NCBI RefSeq assembly: GCF_006575665.1
Contig: NZ_CP041253.1
Span: 5,397,501 to 5,461,500 of the forward strand
DNA length: 64,000 nucleotides
Direction: 5' to 3'
Source: Echinicola soli
GTDB lineage: Bacteria > Bacteroidota > Bacteroidia > Cytophagales > Cyclobacteriaceae
Below, piece after piece: positions 52,501-61,314 of the stretch. The position numbers and the translations under genes are program-made. How positions within the stretch are numbered: the first letter of the stretch is position 1; every line of letters starts with the position of its first letter. The notes under the pieces were generated by a model. The model worked only from the letters and a program-made list of their open reading frames with translations, was not told the origin of the DNA and made no database searches.

Positions 52501-52965
52501 TTACAAAATACTCGGCAGCAAGCTCCCCAGGTGTGATCCAAAAGCCAAAATCAAACACGAAATCACTGCTCCAATGCTAATGGCCAAAAAGGAAGCCATA
52601 CGTGGCAACTTAAAAATATAGGCTGCAATGGTTCCCATATACACTCCTGTAAAAGGCAAAGGAATCATCACAAACACCATCAAGCCCCAAAAACCATACT
52701 TCTGTATCTTATCGCCTACGCCACTCTTGGCGCGGCGCATCAATTTCACCGTCTGGCTTTTGTACATCCTATACTTCCATAGGCGATTGTTAAAATTGTC
52801 GATCAAAAACATCATGATCGGAAACACCAGCAAGTTGGCAACAAGCCCAACTCCAAGGGCCGTCAGTGGATGGAGGCCATTAAGGACTCCATAAGGAATA
52901 CCCACCCTGGACTCACCAAAGGGAGATATACTTAGTAAAAAGGTATATATTATTATATTGATCAT
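52501..52965 (-). CDS. Small multidrug-export-family membrane protein
   Basis: A 154-aa integral membrane protein with about four hydrophobic segments and the family hallmarks PFGESRVGIPYG near the N-terminus and YGFWGLMVFVMIPLPFTGVY centrally. It fits the COG2426/Sm_multidrug_ex family, named by annotation; its actual substrate is unknown. It stands alone on the minus strand. Confidence 0.84.
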   Translation of the reverse strand: MINIIIYTFLLSISPFGESRVGIPYGVLNGLHPLTALGVGLVANLLVFPIMMFLIDNFNNRLWKYRMYKSQTVKLMRRAKSGVGDKIQKYGFWGLMVFVMIPLPFTGVYMGTIAAYIFKLPRMASFLAISIGAVISCLILAFGSHLGSLLPSIL

Positions 52966-53091
52966 TTGTCATTAAAGTAAATCGTAAGAAATCTTTTATC
53001 ACTCCTCCTGTGTTGTGACCCACTTATTATAGCAGGTCCTCCGTAAATCAGAAGTGAGTAAATGGAGCTTGCAAAGAAAGCGTATGTAAGC

Positions 53092-53442
53092 TTAACAAAA
53101 AGGAGGAGCCCTTCCAGAAAAATGAGGCACTACACCTGACCTCAATAAAGTCTTTCTTACTGACTTATAAACACTTGAAAAAACTTGGTGTTGTAATTCG
53201 AAATTTACTGATTGAAGAAAAAAAGTTTTACTGAGATGCTGCTCATGATCATTAAAACTTGTTCGATCCCCAGCAATATGAACATGAACATTACTCCCTG
53301 ATAGGATAAGTTCCTGACCACTGGCCTTCAGGACGGTTTTCCTGACGGCTTTGGACACAGAAGCTTCTTCCATTTCCCCCATGAAAATGGTAAAGGCCAC
53401 CAGGCAAAACAGAAAGAAAACAATCTTGGAACATTTGTTCAT
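53092..53442 (-). CDS. Small secreted hypothetical protein
   Basis: A 116-aa protein with a probable signal peptide (MNKCSKIVFFLFCLVAFTIF) and a mature part with no recognised domain (two SVxKxVRKT-like phrases at about residues 29-38 and 91-98). No operon partner. It may be a small periplasmic protein; function unknown. Confidence 0.55.
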   Translation of the reverse strand: MNKCSKIVFFLFCLVAFTIFMGEMEEASVSKAVRKTVLKASGQELILSGSNVHVHIAGDRTSFNDHEQHLSKTFFLQSVNFELQHQVFSSVYKSVRKTLLRSGVVPHFSGRAPPFC

Positions 53443-53597
53443 TGCCGCGAATGTAGAAACTTTTAGTTGATTTTGACAAAAACGCCAAAACTTTTATACG
53501 TATAAATTGATTTCAAGTTTAATGCCAAAAGTAAAAAACATGACACAATAACCATTTTATTATTTCACACCTACCATTTGGCAGCCTTTTGAAGATC

Positions 53598-53653
53598 AAA
53601 AAAGAGGCAAAACCAATCGATCCACCACCTTGGGCACCGGGTAGTTCTGCCTC
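53598..53653 (-). terminator. Terminator of the aminopeptidase gene
   Basis: On the minus strand GAGGCAGAAC (53653-53644) pairs with GTTTTGCCTC (53613-53604) with one mismatch, and six Ts follow (53603-53598). The loop is long (30 nt). Confidence 0.7.
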
Positions 53654-53670
53654 CTGATGAATGTTTCCTT

Positions 53671-55050
53671 TTAGGATAAGGCCTCCGTCCGCACTTTTTC
53701 TACATCATCTGGCGCTATTGGTAGCGGAGTTCCCAGCAGGTCAGCGCCTGACTCAGTGATCACCAAGTCTTCTTCTACCCTGATCCCACCAAAGTCACGG
53801 TAAGTCTCCAGCTTATCATAATGGATAAAATCCTTGAATTTACCTTCCGCCTTATACATATCGATCAACTCAGGAATGATATAAATCCCCGGCTCCACTG
53901 TAATGACATTGCCTGTCTCCAGTGCTTTGCCAAGCCTGAGTGATTTCAGGCCAAACTCAGTGGATTTTTTCAGCTCTGGCGTATAGCCCACATACTGCTC
54001 TCCGAGGTTTTCCATATCATGTACGTCCAGCCCCATCATATGTCCAAGGCCACATTGGAAGAACATGGTATGCGCCCCTGCCGCCACTGCTTCTTTGGCA
54101 TCACCTTTCATCAGGCCAACCCCTTTGAGTCCATCCACCAAGGTTTCGGCAGCCAATAGGTGAACATCGAGGAAGCGCTTGCCCGGACGAAGTGATTCGA
54201 CAGCTGCCCGGTGAGCGTTATAGACGATTTGATACAGTTCTCCTTGCCGTGCATCAAACTTGCCGCTGACAGGGAAGGTTCTGGTCATATCACCTGCATA
54301 AAACTCAGTAGATTCGGCTCCCGAGTCAAACAGCATTATATCCCCTTCCTTGAGCGTGTTGCCGTAATAATGATTGTGCAAAGTCTGTCCATTGGTCGTA
54401 GCAATCGGAGGAAATGCCAAGGAAGCATTATACGACCTGGCCACACTCGTAGCCACCGCCACCAGCTCATATTCCTTCATCCCGGCCCTGGCAGCCTTCA
54501 TCACAGCCAGGTGCACCGCAGAAGTTCGGCTTGCTGCTTCATCCATTTCGGCCAGCTCCTCGGAAGACTTGATATTACGCTGATTGGCCACGGCCTGAAT
54601 CAACTTCACAGAAGGCATGTTTTCGACTTCCTCGACAGACTTGCCCAACACTTCACGAAGCTTCAATACATGCTCACCCCTGTAGGGAGGTAATATATGG
54701 CAATCCCCCTTGACAAAATCAGCCAATTTCCCCAAAGAAGCCGTATTCACCACACCTACTTGTTCTCCAAGCTCAGCGATGGTTGGCTGTGGACCGGTCC
54801 ATACAATATCATCTATTTGGTAATCATTTCCGAAAATATGATCCTTGTCCGTATCACAATCGATTACCCCTACCAATCCCGGAAGGGATATCCCGAAGTA
54901 ATATAAAAAGGTGCTGTCCTGCCTGAACGGATACCAGTTATGTTTAAAATTGATGCTTGCTTCATCGTTCCCCAAAAACAACAGCCGGCCACTGCCCATA
55001 GCTGCCCTGAGCCTGGCCCTTCTTTCTTGATAAATCTCTTTTTTGAACAT
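53671..55050 (-). CDS. Xaa-Pro aminopeptidase (M24B family)
   Basis: A 459-aa cytosolic metallopeptidase. The N-terminal creatinase-like domain (1-170) is followed by the pita-bread fold with the five metal ligands: Asp in LFDSGAE, Asp in YAGDMTRTF, His in CGLGHMMGLD, Glu in TVEPGIYI and Glu in GGIRVEEDL. It removes N-terminal residues preceding proline. No signal peptide, so cytosolic. Single gene with its own terminator. Confidence 0.94.
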   Translation of the reverse strand: MFKKEIYQERRARLRAAMGSGRLLFLGNDEASINFKHNWYPFRQDSTFLYYFGISLPGLVGVIDCDTDKDHIFGNDYQIDDIVWTGPQPTIAELGEQVGVVNTASLGKLADFVKGDCHILPPYRGEHVLKLREVLGKSVEEVENMPSVKLIQAVANQRNIKSSEELAEMDEAASRTSAVHLAVMKAARAGMKEYELVAVATSVARSYNASLAFPPIATTNGQTLHNHYYGNTLKEGDIMLFDSGAESTEFYAGDMTRTFPVSGKFDARQGELYQIVYNAHRAAVESLRPGKRFLDVHLLAAETLVDGLKGVGLMKGDAKEAVAAGAHTMFFQCGLGHMMGLDVHDMENLGEQYVGYTPELKKSTEFGLKSLRLGKALETGNVITVEPGIYIIPELIDMYKAEGKFKDFIHYDKLETYRDFGGIRVEEDLVITESGADLLGTPLPIAPDDVEKVRTEALS

Positions 55051-55288
55051 TATAAGTGGGTAGGTTAAATTAATGAACTACAAATGTCCGAAAGTATTTG
55101 GACAAACAAAAAAAGGAGATTGGTTATTGGTACAATTTGGATACACCTAGGTTCCCAACATTACTTTTACTCAAAAAAACAAAAGTTGCCACCCACAGCT
55201 CCCCCGTATTTCCGGGAAAACCTCATTTCACTTTGTGCGGTGCTTCCAATGGACGCTGTGGGAGAACTTATATGGCTTGAAATCGAAA

Positions 55289-56494
55289 CTAGAACGAGAA
55301 ATCATACTGCACCCTTACACGCCAGTCATTGGCTTCGCGGTTCATGGACAATTCGTCAAAATCAAATAAGGTCACATCTGCAGTGAGTTTATTCAAATGC
55401 CCATTAAAGAAACAATTTACCGCTAACGTATATTCCTCCTCACTGTTGTTCGGCAGACTGAGCTCGGGCTGGTAATACGCATACCTGGCGGCTACTTCCA
55501 AAAGCGGCTTCCCGGTCTCTACTGCTCCGTGATTAAAGATATAACCGCCCTGTAGGTAAAAGCCCGCCAAGTGTCCAGTATCGCCTCCTATCCTGTCGTT
55601 GATCCGCTTACGATGATACTCACTTTGCCAGCTAAAAGCCTTATACTTTAAGGCTGTTTCCACTACCCATTGCTCTACGTCATATTGCCCGGGCACTCCC
55701 CCTTGGTACTCCAGCAGTTCTCCGCCTCCACTGGAAGAAAAACGGGTGTAAGGACTGGTATTGGTGGCTCCGGCCAGCGCCAGAGAAGCCTGTGGTTTAT
55801 CGTGATAGCCCAGATCCGATCCAGAGATCGAAGGACCATCACCCAAAAAATTCCAAAACACTTTGCCCACATACATGAGCTTTTTATCATCATTTTCCCT
55901 TGCTCCGCGTCCCATCCCGGTCAAGACCGCCAGGTGATAGTTGAAGTCAGCAAGACCGCCCTGGTCTATCCTACCATAAATGGAAGCTCCCTGCTGGCGA
56001 TCAATGGTAAATGGCCTGTTTATCAAAGACCGTTCCAGCATCTGTTGCTTTCCACTGGAAATGGATCGCTCACGGGTATATTCCATCTTCCATTGTCCTA
56101 CCTTAAAGCTCAGCCAGGGCCATTTCTCCACCATCACCCTGAAATCCAACAGCCTACTTGCCCCAAGTTCATACTCAAAGTAGTATTTTAGCCATGGTTG
56201 ATAAGCATGTCCTCCCACCTTAAGACGTGCCCGGTTGATTTTGAACACATGCTGGTTTGGAGCACTGTAATCGTCAAAGGTCAAAGGATCCTGATCTGCA
56301 GAAAAGGCATACCTAAACTGCAACCTTCCTGCTATCTGCAATTGGAATTTATTATCAGGAGTAGTAAATTGGAATCCCTTGGAAGTGTGTCTGATATCCA
56401 CTCCAAGTGAATCTGATGATGTCGTCTGGGCATTGGTATGTACAGCAAATCCTACCCATACACAGACGGCAACACACAGTTTGCCCATGTCCAT
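55289..56494 (-). CDS. Phosphate-selective porin O/P-like outer-membrane protein
   Basis: A 401-aa protein with a cleaved signal (MDMGKLCVAVCVWVGFAVHT, ending NAQ) and a beta-barrel-type body (LQIAGRLQFRYAFSAD, FKINRARLKVGGHAY, YFEYELG) ending in VRVQYDFSF, with C-terminal Phe for barrel assembly. It matches the OprP/OprO family. Actual selectivity for phosphate is not predictable by eye. No phosphate-regulon genes are adjacent. Confidence 0.86.
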   Translation of the reverse strand: MDMGKLCVAVCVWVGFAVHTNAQTTSSDSLGVDIRHTSKGFQFTTPDNKFQLQIAGRLQFRYAFSADQDPLTFDDYSAPNQHVFKINRARLKVGGHAYQPWLKYYFEYELGASRLLDFRVMVEKWPWLSFKVGQWKMEYTRERSISSGKQQMLERSLINRPFTIDRQQGASIYGRIDQGGLADFNYHLAVLTGMGRGARENDDKKLMYVGKVFWNFLGDGPSISGSDLGYHDKPQASLALAGATNTSPYTRFSSSGGGELLEYQGGVPGQYDVEQWVVETALKYKAFSWQSEYHRKRINDRIGGDTGHLAGFYLQGGYIFNHGAVETGKPLLEVAARYAYYQPELSLPNNSEEEYTLAVNCFFNGHLNKLTADVTLFDFDELSMNREANDWRVRVQYDFSF

Positions 56495-56657
56495 AAAGCG
56501 GTTTTCTTTTTTATTTTAAATTTAAGCATTAGGAACATTTAAATGATCCGGTTCCTTGCATTTCCAGATCAAATAAATGTTAAATAATATCGTGAAGGTC
56601 TATCACTGAAATCGGGCGCAAAATTAACGCTTTGACCACTAGATGATCGCTAACAAG

Positions 56658-56676
56658 TGTTAACTTTTTGTTAACA
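56658..56676. promoter_or_regulatory. Perfect inverted repeat, possible operator
   Basis: TGTTAAC-TTTTT-GTTAACA: 7-bp perfect arms, 5-bp spacer, 164 bp upstream of the porin start. An operator is possible; the regulator is unknown. Confidence 0.35.
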
Positions 56677-56934
56677 AACAATTTGAAAGATAACAATAAG
56701 ATAAATACAATCAAAAAAAACAATCCGTTCACCCCCTAATGCTGCGTCCAAAAACCGCTAAAAAAACCATTAAAAATTCAACATTCCATAAATTGAGTAA
56801 AATACCCAAAATACATATAGCAATGAAAAAATCAGGTGTATACATAGCAGAGGACCATTGATTCACCAAAGGAATAATCCAGTCATAATTCATCTATTCC
56901 TGTCGCTATTACTGCTGAGTTCCACCTTTTTTTT

Positions 56935-56942
56935 TATCTTTG
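56935..56942 (+). promoter_or_regulatory. Putative -7 element of prs
   Basis: TATCTTTG fits TAnnTTTG exactly and lies 44 bp before the ATG. No TTG was found at the expected -33 distance, so confidence is limited. Confidence 0.45.
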
Positions 56943-56986
56943 TCCAGTGAAATTCAAAACTATTTCCTTAACAAAATCTACACAAC

Positions 56987-57916
56987 ATGCCCGAGGTTAA
57001 ACTCTTTGCCGGAACAAATACAAAAAAACTGGCAGATTCCATTGCAGGAAATTACGGACAAGATTTAGGGGCCATGACCCTCTCCAAGTTCAGCGATGGG
57101 GAAATGTCGCCCAGCTTTGACGAGTCCGTCAGGGGATGTCACGTGTTTTTGATCCAGTCCACCAATCCAAATGCGGACAATCTTCTGGAGCTTTGCCTGA
57201 TGATAGATGCCGCAAAAAGAGCAAGTGCCTATAAGGTCTGTGCAGTGGTGCCTTATTACGGATATGCCCGCCAGGACCGCAAGGACCGCCCTCGCGTATC
57301 CATCGCAGCCAAACTGATCGCCAATATGATCATGTCCGCCGGTGCTGACAGAATCATGACCTGCGACTTGCATGCTGGACAAATCCAAGGTTTTTTTGAT
57401 ATTCCCTTGGATCATTTGAATGGATCTGCTATTTTTGTGCCCTATTTGAAAAGCCTGGACTTGGGCGACAACCTGATCTTTGCTTCCCCTGATGTGGGAG
57501 GTGTGAGCAGGGCAAGGGCTTACGCCAAGCATTTCGAAGTAGACATGGTGGTCTGTGACAAGCACCGTAAGCGCGCCAACGAAATCGCCTCCATGCAAGT
57601 GATAGGCGATGTAGAAGGGAAAGATGTAGTTTTGGTCGATGACTTAGTGGACACTGCCGGCACCATGTGCAAAGCTGCCGAAATACTCCTGGACAAAGGC
57701 GCAAATTCGGTCAGGGCGATTGCAACACACGGGGTCTTGTCTGGAAAGGCATATGAAAACATTGAAAATTCCAAGCTGTCCGAACTGGTCATCACCGATA
57801 CCATTCCGATCAAAAAGGAATCTTCAAAGATCAAAGTCCTTACCGTGGCAGAGTTATTTGCCAAGGCCATACACGCAGTGACCGGAAACGATTCGATCAG
57901 TGCATTATTTGTTTAG
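56987..57916 (+). CDS. prs: Ribose-phosphate pyrophosphokinase (PRPP synthetase)
   Basis: A 309-aa cytosolic enzyme that makes PRPP from ribose 5-phosphate and ATP for nucleotide, histidine and tryptophan synthesis. Visible motifs are the ATP/metal site TCDLHAGQIQGFF (about residues 125-137), the flexible-loop YGYARQDRKDRPR (about 92-104) and the PRPP-binding VVLVDDLVDTAGTM (about 214-227). Length and start are standard. It is followed after 36 bp by the L25 gene, a common pairing in Bacteroidota. Confidence 0.97.
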   Translation: MPEVKLFAGTNTKKLADSIAGNYGQDLGAMTLSKFSDGEMSPSFDESVRGCHVFLIQSTNPNADNLLELCLMIDAAKRASAYKVCAVVPYYGYARQDRKDRPRVSIAAKLIANMIMSAGADRIMTCDLHAGQIQGFFDIPLDHLNGSAIFVPYLKSLDLGDNLIFASPDVGGVSRARAYAKHFEVDMVVCDKHRKRANEIASMQVIGDVEGKDVVLVDDLVDTAGTMCKAAEILLDKGANSVRAIATHGVLSGKAYENIENSKLSELVITDTIPIKKESSKIKVLTVAELFAKAIHAVTGNDSISALFV

Positions 57917-57952
57917 TATTTCTTATTTATCACATATTTAATATAAAAAACT

Positions 57953-58543
57953 ATGAAATCGTTAGAGATTATAGGGTTTAAAAGAGCAAATCTCGACAGT
58001 CCTTCCGTATCGGAAATCCGTGAAGAAGGAAATGTTCCTTGCGTGGTTTACGGACCTGGCATCAAAGAGCAAGTGCACTTCTATGCTCCCGCTATCCTTT
58101 TCAGAGAGCTGCTTTACACTCCTGAAGTACATATGGTAGCGCTTAACATCGAAGGGATCAAAGTAAAGGCCATCCTTCGTGAAGCACAATTCCACCCAGT
58201 AAGTGACGTGCTTCTTCATGCGGACTTCTTGGCCTACAGCGACAAAAAGCCTATCAAAATGGACATCCCTGTGGACATCAAAGGATCTGCACCAGGTATC
58301 CTTAAAGGTGGTAAACTGGAAATGAAAACCAGAACGCTAAGCGTAAAAGGACTTGCTCAAGATCTTCCTGACAGCATCCCTGTTTACATCTCGAACCTTG
58401 AACTAGGTAAATCTGTAAAAGTACATGAAGTGAAAGCAGAAGGTTTTGAAATCCTGACCAATCCAAGTGTATCTATCGCTACCATCGGTATCCCTAGAGC
58501 ACTTAGAGGTAAGAAAAATACTGAAGAAGAGGACGAAATATAA
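57953..58543 (+). CDS. rplY: Ribosomal protein L25 (Ctc form)
   Basis: A 196-aa long-form (Ctc/TL5) L25 with the N-terminal 5S rRNA-binding domain (SLEIIGFKRA, VPCVVYGPG) and a C-terminal beta domain. The C-terminus is acidic (NTEEEDEI). It is a 50S subunit protein that contacts 5S rRNA. It follows prs in the same direction and is ended by a terminator. Confidence 0.96.
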   Translation: MKSLEIIGFKRANLDSPSVSEIREEGNVPCVVYGPGIKEQVHFYAPAILFRELLYTPEVHMVALNIEGIKVKAILREAQFHPVSDVLLHADFLAYSDKKPIKMDIPVDIKGSAPGILKGGKLEMKTRTLSVKGLAQDLPDSIPVYISNLELGKSVKVHEVKAEGFEILTNPSVSIATIGIPRALRGKKNTEEEDEI

Positions 58544-58573
58544 ACCGTTCACACTTCTGAAAGATAAGTACCC

Positions 58574-58608
58574 AATCCTGTCAGCATTCACATGTTGGCA
58601 GGATTTTT
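58574..58608 (+). terminator. Terminator after rplY
   Basis: AATCCTGTCA (58574-58583) pairs with TGGCAGGATT (58596-58605) with one G-U, followed by TTT. It lies before the pth ATG at 58640 and argues against an upstream pth start. Confidence 0.8.
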
Positions 58609-58639
58609 ATTTTGGAAAAATGCCAAACTTAGACATACC

Positions 58640-59200
58640 ATGAAATACCTTATCATTGGACTTGGAAACATTGGCCCTGAATATGAGCTCACCCGGCATA
58701 ATATTGGATTTTTGACATTGGACAGGTTTGCAGACCAAGAAAATGCCCAATGGAAAAGCAACCGTCTTGCCTTTACCTCAGAGGTCAAATTTAAAGGAAG
58801 GACCCTCCACCTCATCAAACCGACCACCTACATGAACCTCAGCGGCAAAGCGATGAACTACTGGATGAAAGAGCTAAAGGTTCCCAAAGAAAACACACTG
58901 GTGATCGTTGATGACGTGGCCTTGCCCTTCGGTAAACTCCGCCTAAGAGCCAAAGGGTCATCAGCGGGCCATAATGGACTAAAAGACATCGAAGCTATGA
59001 CAGGCGGACAAAACTACCCCAGACTGCGTTTTGGCATCGGCGATGACTTCCCAAAAGGAAAGCAAATAGATTATGTACTGGGCAACTGGAGCCAACAGGA
59101 AATCGACGCACTGCCCCTATTCATGGACAAATCGATAGAAATCATCAAAGGATTTTGCACCATCGGCATAAACATGACCATGAGCCAGTTTAATGATTAG
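58640..59200 (+). CDS. pth: Peptidyl-tRNA hydrolase
   Basis: A 186-aa enzyme that frees tRNA from stalled peptidyl-tRNA. The ATG at 58640 ([12 protein letters not shown]) is preferred to the earlier one at 58592, which falls in the rplY terminator. Family residues are in place: N10 in GLGN, catalytic H20 in TRHNIGF, Asp in [11 protein letters not shown] and [12 protein letters not shown]. Length is typical. Confidence 0.96.
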   Translation: MKYLIIGLGNIGPEYELTRHNIGFLTLDRFADQENAQWKSNRLAFTSEVKFKGRTLHLIKPTTYMNLSGKAMNYWMKELKVPKENTLVIVDDVALPFGKLRLRAKGSSAGHNGLKDIEAMTGGQNYPRLRFGIGDDFPKGKQIDYVLGNWSQQEIDALPLFMDKSIEIIKGFCTIGINMTMSQFND

Positions 59201-59357
59201 AAGCCTGTTGGCAGCACCTGGCAAATGATCAATTAATAATGGAATACATTAATGCATGGCCCGCATATTTAGCGATATAACTTCAGAATATGACAAATAG
59301 AGTATGTATCGGGCACTTTCCAACATTGTAACATTAGAACCTTCTAAACCTCAAACC

Positions 59358-59651
59358 ATGAAAAGCATCAACTTAGGCCTCCAAATCGTCCCGAAAAGCA
59401 CTTCATTAGACAGCTACAGCTTGGTGGACAAGGCCATCGAAGTCATTAGTACCTCAGGTGTAAAATATGAAGTAACCCCATTCGAAACCGTCATGGAAGG
59501 ACCAGAGGAACAACTGATGGAAATTGCCAAAAAAGCACAGCAGGCGGTATTGGAGGCAGGGGCGGATGAAGTATTGGTATATTATCGGATACAGATACGG
59601 AAATCAGGGGATGTAACCATGGGAGAAAAAACGGATAAGCATCGCCATTAA
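59358..59651 (+). CDS. Thiamine-binding/MTH1187-family small protein
   Basis: A 97-aa protein from the ATG at 59358 (MKSINLGLQIVPKS); the frame could extend 18 codons upstream but the shorter form fits the family. The ferredoxin-like fold motif (LVDKAIEVISTSGVKYEVTP, then ETVMEGP) matches COG0011 (MTH1187/YkoF-like). Members bind thiamine or its precursors, or are uncharacterised. No thiamine genes are near. Confidence 0.85.
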   Translation: MKSINLGLQIVPKSTSLDSYSLVDKAIEVISTSGVKYEVTPFETVMEGPEEQLMEIAKKAQQAVLEAGADEVLVYYRIQIRKSGDVTMGEKTDKHRH

Positions 59652-60132
59652 CCGCCCCGGTAAAAGCACCCAGGGCAGAGGACGCTAGCTTACCAGCCTG
59701 ATCCCGATTAAATCAGGTTTTATAACACCCCTGACTGGAATCAAGACGGATCATTGTCCCCCCGAAAACATTCTGACACCTATTGGATATCACTACCTAC
59801 CAACGCGTTCCTTGAGTTTAGATTAAGACAAAGGATGGTCAAAAAAAGACAGCCTATTCATTCTTTCATCTACCTGCCTCCTACTTCAACCAAATATTTT
59901 TCCACTATTTCAATTTTTCAACACCAATCCCAAAACAATACTTACTACAAATCCAGTTTTGCGTACATATGCGTATGTATAAAATGAAGGCATGACATTA
60001 AACTTCCTATATTTAGGCAAAATACAGCAATATAAAACAAATTGCTGATCAGTTGTGTTTATTTGGAAGGAAACACACTCCTTTCCAAAACAAATCAATT
60101 TTATAAGACAAAACACTAATCACCTCGAGATC
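59652..60132. other. Intergenic region with a shared 17-mer, no clear gene
   Basis: About 480 bp with no supported gene. It contains TTGCGTACATATGCGTA (59959-59975), identical to the sequence in the promoter of the receiver-like gene at 41732-41748 and in the same orientation toward the downstream gene. Confidence 0.55.
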
Positions 60133-61302
60133 ATGAAGCATTTTACTACGTTACTTCTACTGGGAGTCCTATGCTCGCACCAAATTGTACAGGCACAAAT
60201 TAAATCCGTCCAATATGATGTAGTTCGCAATCAAATCAATGAAGGAAACCCTCTTCCCTCAGAGGAAATATTCTATATCAAAGGTATCATTCCAGAGGGA
60301 ATCTCCTACATCGAAAGTAAGGTGTACCAATCCTCAAAAAATATCAACAAAGCAGAAACCTACACATGGAAGCAGCCCTTTAACTTTCAAGTGAATCAAT
60401 ATGAAATCCTGGTCACTGATCCGTTACGAAGCAATGAAAAGTATACCATTGAACTGTATTACTACCAGCGTGCAGACCAAGCACAAATGGAGGATCTAAA
60501 AGCCTCTGTTAACCATAATTTGGCCGCTTATATCAAAGCAAACCTTGAGATTTCAAAGGGAAAAATCCATGCTTATAACAGCAACAAGGTAATGCTGGCC
60601 CAACTGGATAAAATCGTTTCTGACGGGATCAAAAACTACAGCCATTTTATCAATCAGGACTTCAGTGGGTTCAGTGATATCGTCAAACAAAAGCTGAAAC
60701 AACGCGAAGAAATAAAGCTTAAAAAGGCCAAGTTCAATCTATTGGGAAAGAAAAAAGGAAGTGAGGATAACGAACGTGCCGTCTATGCCTATCAGTATAT
60801 CGACGAGCTTATCGCTCTTTTACAAAACGAAACCAATCAATACCTTTCCGACAATATGTTTGCCCTGGTAGACATCAGGTCAATGGAAGCTTACCCAACG
60901 GTAAATAAACCATCCAGCATTCCGCTTAATTTCGGTTATGGAGGATTTGCCATGAAACGATCATTTCCAGACACCGAATATTTTAACGGTATGTATGCTG
61001 GTGTTTCTGTCCCGCTGGGAAACAAAGCATTCACCAAGTTCCTTGGCAATGCCTCATTTTCCGCAGGAGTTTTCTTACAAAATTTTGAGACGGAAAACGG
61101 TTCCAAAATCTCAGGGCCTTTTGTAAACCTCCCCATTTATGCTGGATTAGGCTATAAGGTTTTCCGTGTTTTCCGCTTCAACGCAGGCCTTGTGGCGGTC
61201 ACTACCGAAACCCCTGGCCTATCGAATGACAACTTCAACCTACAGCCGTATGCCGGCTTTAGCTTGGAATTCAACGTCTGGTTGGGACTGAACAACAAAT
61301 AA
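60133..61302 (+). CDS. Predicted secreted outer-membrane-associated protein of unknown family
   Basis: A 389-aa protein. The ATG at 60133 gives a good signal peptide (MKHFTTLLLLGVLCSHQIVQ, then AQ); an earlier in-frame start at 60055 would bury it. Residues about 25-130 look beta-rich, a charged helical middle includes EIKLKKAKFNLLGKKKGSED, and the last 110 residues alternate like a short outer-membrane barrel (GMYAGVSVPLGNKAF, NLQPYAGFSLEFNVW). It starts the operon with the OmpA-family gene 12 bp downstream, so the two probably work together in the envelope. Family not recognised. Confidence 0.8.
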   Translation: MKHFTTLLLLGVLCSHQIVQAQIKSVQYDVVRNQINEGNPLPSEEIFYIKGIIPEGISYIESKVYQSSKNINKAETYTWKQPFNFQVNQYEILVTDPLRSNEKYTIELYYYQRADQAQMEDLKASVNHNLAAYIKANLEISKGKIHAYNSNKVMLAQLDKIVSDGIKNYSHFINQDFSGFSDIVKQKLKQREEIKLKKAKFNLLGKKKGSEDNERAVYAYQYIDELIALLQNETNQYLSDNMFALVDIRSMEAYPTVNKPSSIPLNFGYGGFAMKRSFPDTEYFNGMYAGVSVPLGNKAFTKFLGNASFSAGVFLQNFETENGSKISGPFVNLPIYAGLGYKVFRVFRFNAGLVAVTTETPGLSNDNFNLQPYAGFSLEFNVWLGLNNK

Positions 61303-61314
61303 TTTAAAGCCACT

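Larger units (their letters stand above)
56495..56986. other. Divergent intergenic region between porin and prs
   Basis: About 490 AT-rich bases hold the promoters of two divergent genes. A TATCTTTG -7-like element for prs is at 56935-56942. An inverted repeat TGTTAAC-TTTTT-GTTAACA is at 56658-56676. No gene was recognised. Confidence 0.55.
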
